DNA of 12,943 nucleotides from CAYGAW01 sp964347945 (GTDB lineage: Bacteria > Chloroflexota > Anaerolineae > UBA7937 > B3-Chlor), in contig CAYGAW010000067.1 in assembly GCA_964347945.1 (NCBI GenBank), forward strand, positions 1 through 12,943, given 5' to 3'. Of this stretch, positions 12,899 to 12,943 are shown one piece after another. The stretch's first letter is position 1. Each line of letters starts with the position of its first letter. The position numbers and the translations under genes were made by a program. The notes under the pieces are model-generated. The model had not been told where the DNA came from and made no database searches. It was given only the letters and a program-made list of their open reading frames with translations.

Positions 12899-12943
12899 TT
12901 GCGCCTGGCCATTACTACATGTTGGGGCGAGGCCGGAATTGGT
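12899..12943 (+). CDS. possible start of a plus-strand gene cut by the window edge
   Basis: AGGAGGTGA (12880-12888) is followed 10 nt later by TTG 12899, which opens a frame reading MRLAITTCWGEAGIG to the window end. A hydrophobic strand and a Gly-containing turn at this point are reminiscent of Rossmann-type starts such as glycosyltransferases, but 15 residues do not allow a call. ATG 12918 in another frame is an alternative. The whole may be non-coding. Confidence 0.15.
   Translation, partial: MRLAITTCWGEAGIG

Larger units (their letters stand above)
12651..12943. other. upstream region of the GGDEF/HD-GYP gene; no confident gene
   Basis: This stretch must hold the promoter of the minus-strand gene, but I find no hexamer pair as good as the three elsewhere in the window. 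It holds the inverted repeat at 12757-12796 and, near the right edge, a plus-strand AGGAGGTGA (12880-12888) that might precede a gene leaving the window. Confidence 0.5.

Noticed and set aside
1..12943. tRNA, rRNA, CRISPR array, transposase, integrase, toxin-antitoxin or phage-defence genes
   Set aside because: Looked for on both strands by eye; no cloverleaf, spaced repeat, DDE or recombinase motif, or defence domain was seen.

Overview
The window is a high-GC bacterial chromosome segment with no mobile element, CRISPR array or RNA gene that I can see. It most resembles a Chloroflexota (Anaerolineae-like) genome. The grounds are a lipoprotein with a Pro/Glu/Thr-rich linker directly after the lipidated cysteine, a stand-alone WD40 propeller, and a triple-GAF GGDEF/HD-GYP protein. 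This placement is an inference of moderate to low confidence, because no marker gene is present.

Layout. (1) 1-118, minus strand: the first 39 codons of an Old Yellow Enzyme-type NADH:flavin oxidoreductase, cut by the window edge. (2) 119-857: about 740 bp without a convincing gene. It holds two promoter-like sites, one firing left into the flavoenzyme and one firing right. (3) 858-3405, plus strand: a complete seven-bladed WD40 propeller, a transglutaminase-like protein with an intact Cys-His-Asp triad, and a deoxynucleoside kinase of the dCK/dGK type. (4) 3406-3745: a strong promoter-like site followed by a roughly 255-nt leader with two mutually exclusive base-paired forms. (5) 3746-9610, plus strand: a four-gene ABC importer of the BMP/PnrA/Nup nucleoside type (lipoprotein receptor, double-NBD ATPase, two permeases). 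A 13-bp stem-loop lies between the receptor and the ATPase. (6) 9611-9932: a convergent intergenic region. (7) 9933-12650, minus strand: a 905-residue GAF-GAF-GAF-GGDEF-HD-GYP cyclic-di-GMP protein. (8) 12651-12943: an upstream region with a 9-bp-arm inverted repeat.

How the genes fit together. The importer is expected to capture nucleosides outside the cell and bring them in. The kinase just upstream keeps the residues that in human dCK select deoxycytidine/purine deoxynucleosides over thymidine, so kinase and importer together look like a deoxynucleoside uptake-and-trapping module. The WD40 and transglutaminase-like genes lie directly before the kinase and may share its transcript, but I see no functional link.

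The most unusual feature is in the importer ATPase. A block of about 120 residues with four predicted transmembrane helices lies inside the first nucleotide-binding domain, between the Q-loop and the signature motif, where relatives have only a short linker. Both permeases also carry hydrophobic N-terminal extensions of about 85-115 residues. Together these suggest an importer with an enlarged membrane sector. A second pattern is that all three promoter-like sites carry an inverted repeat in the spacer between the -35 and -10 elements, each with a different sequence.
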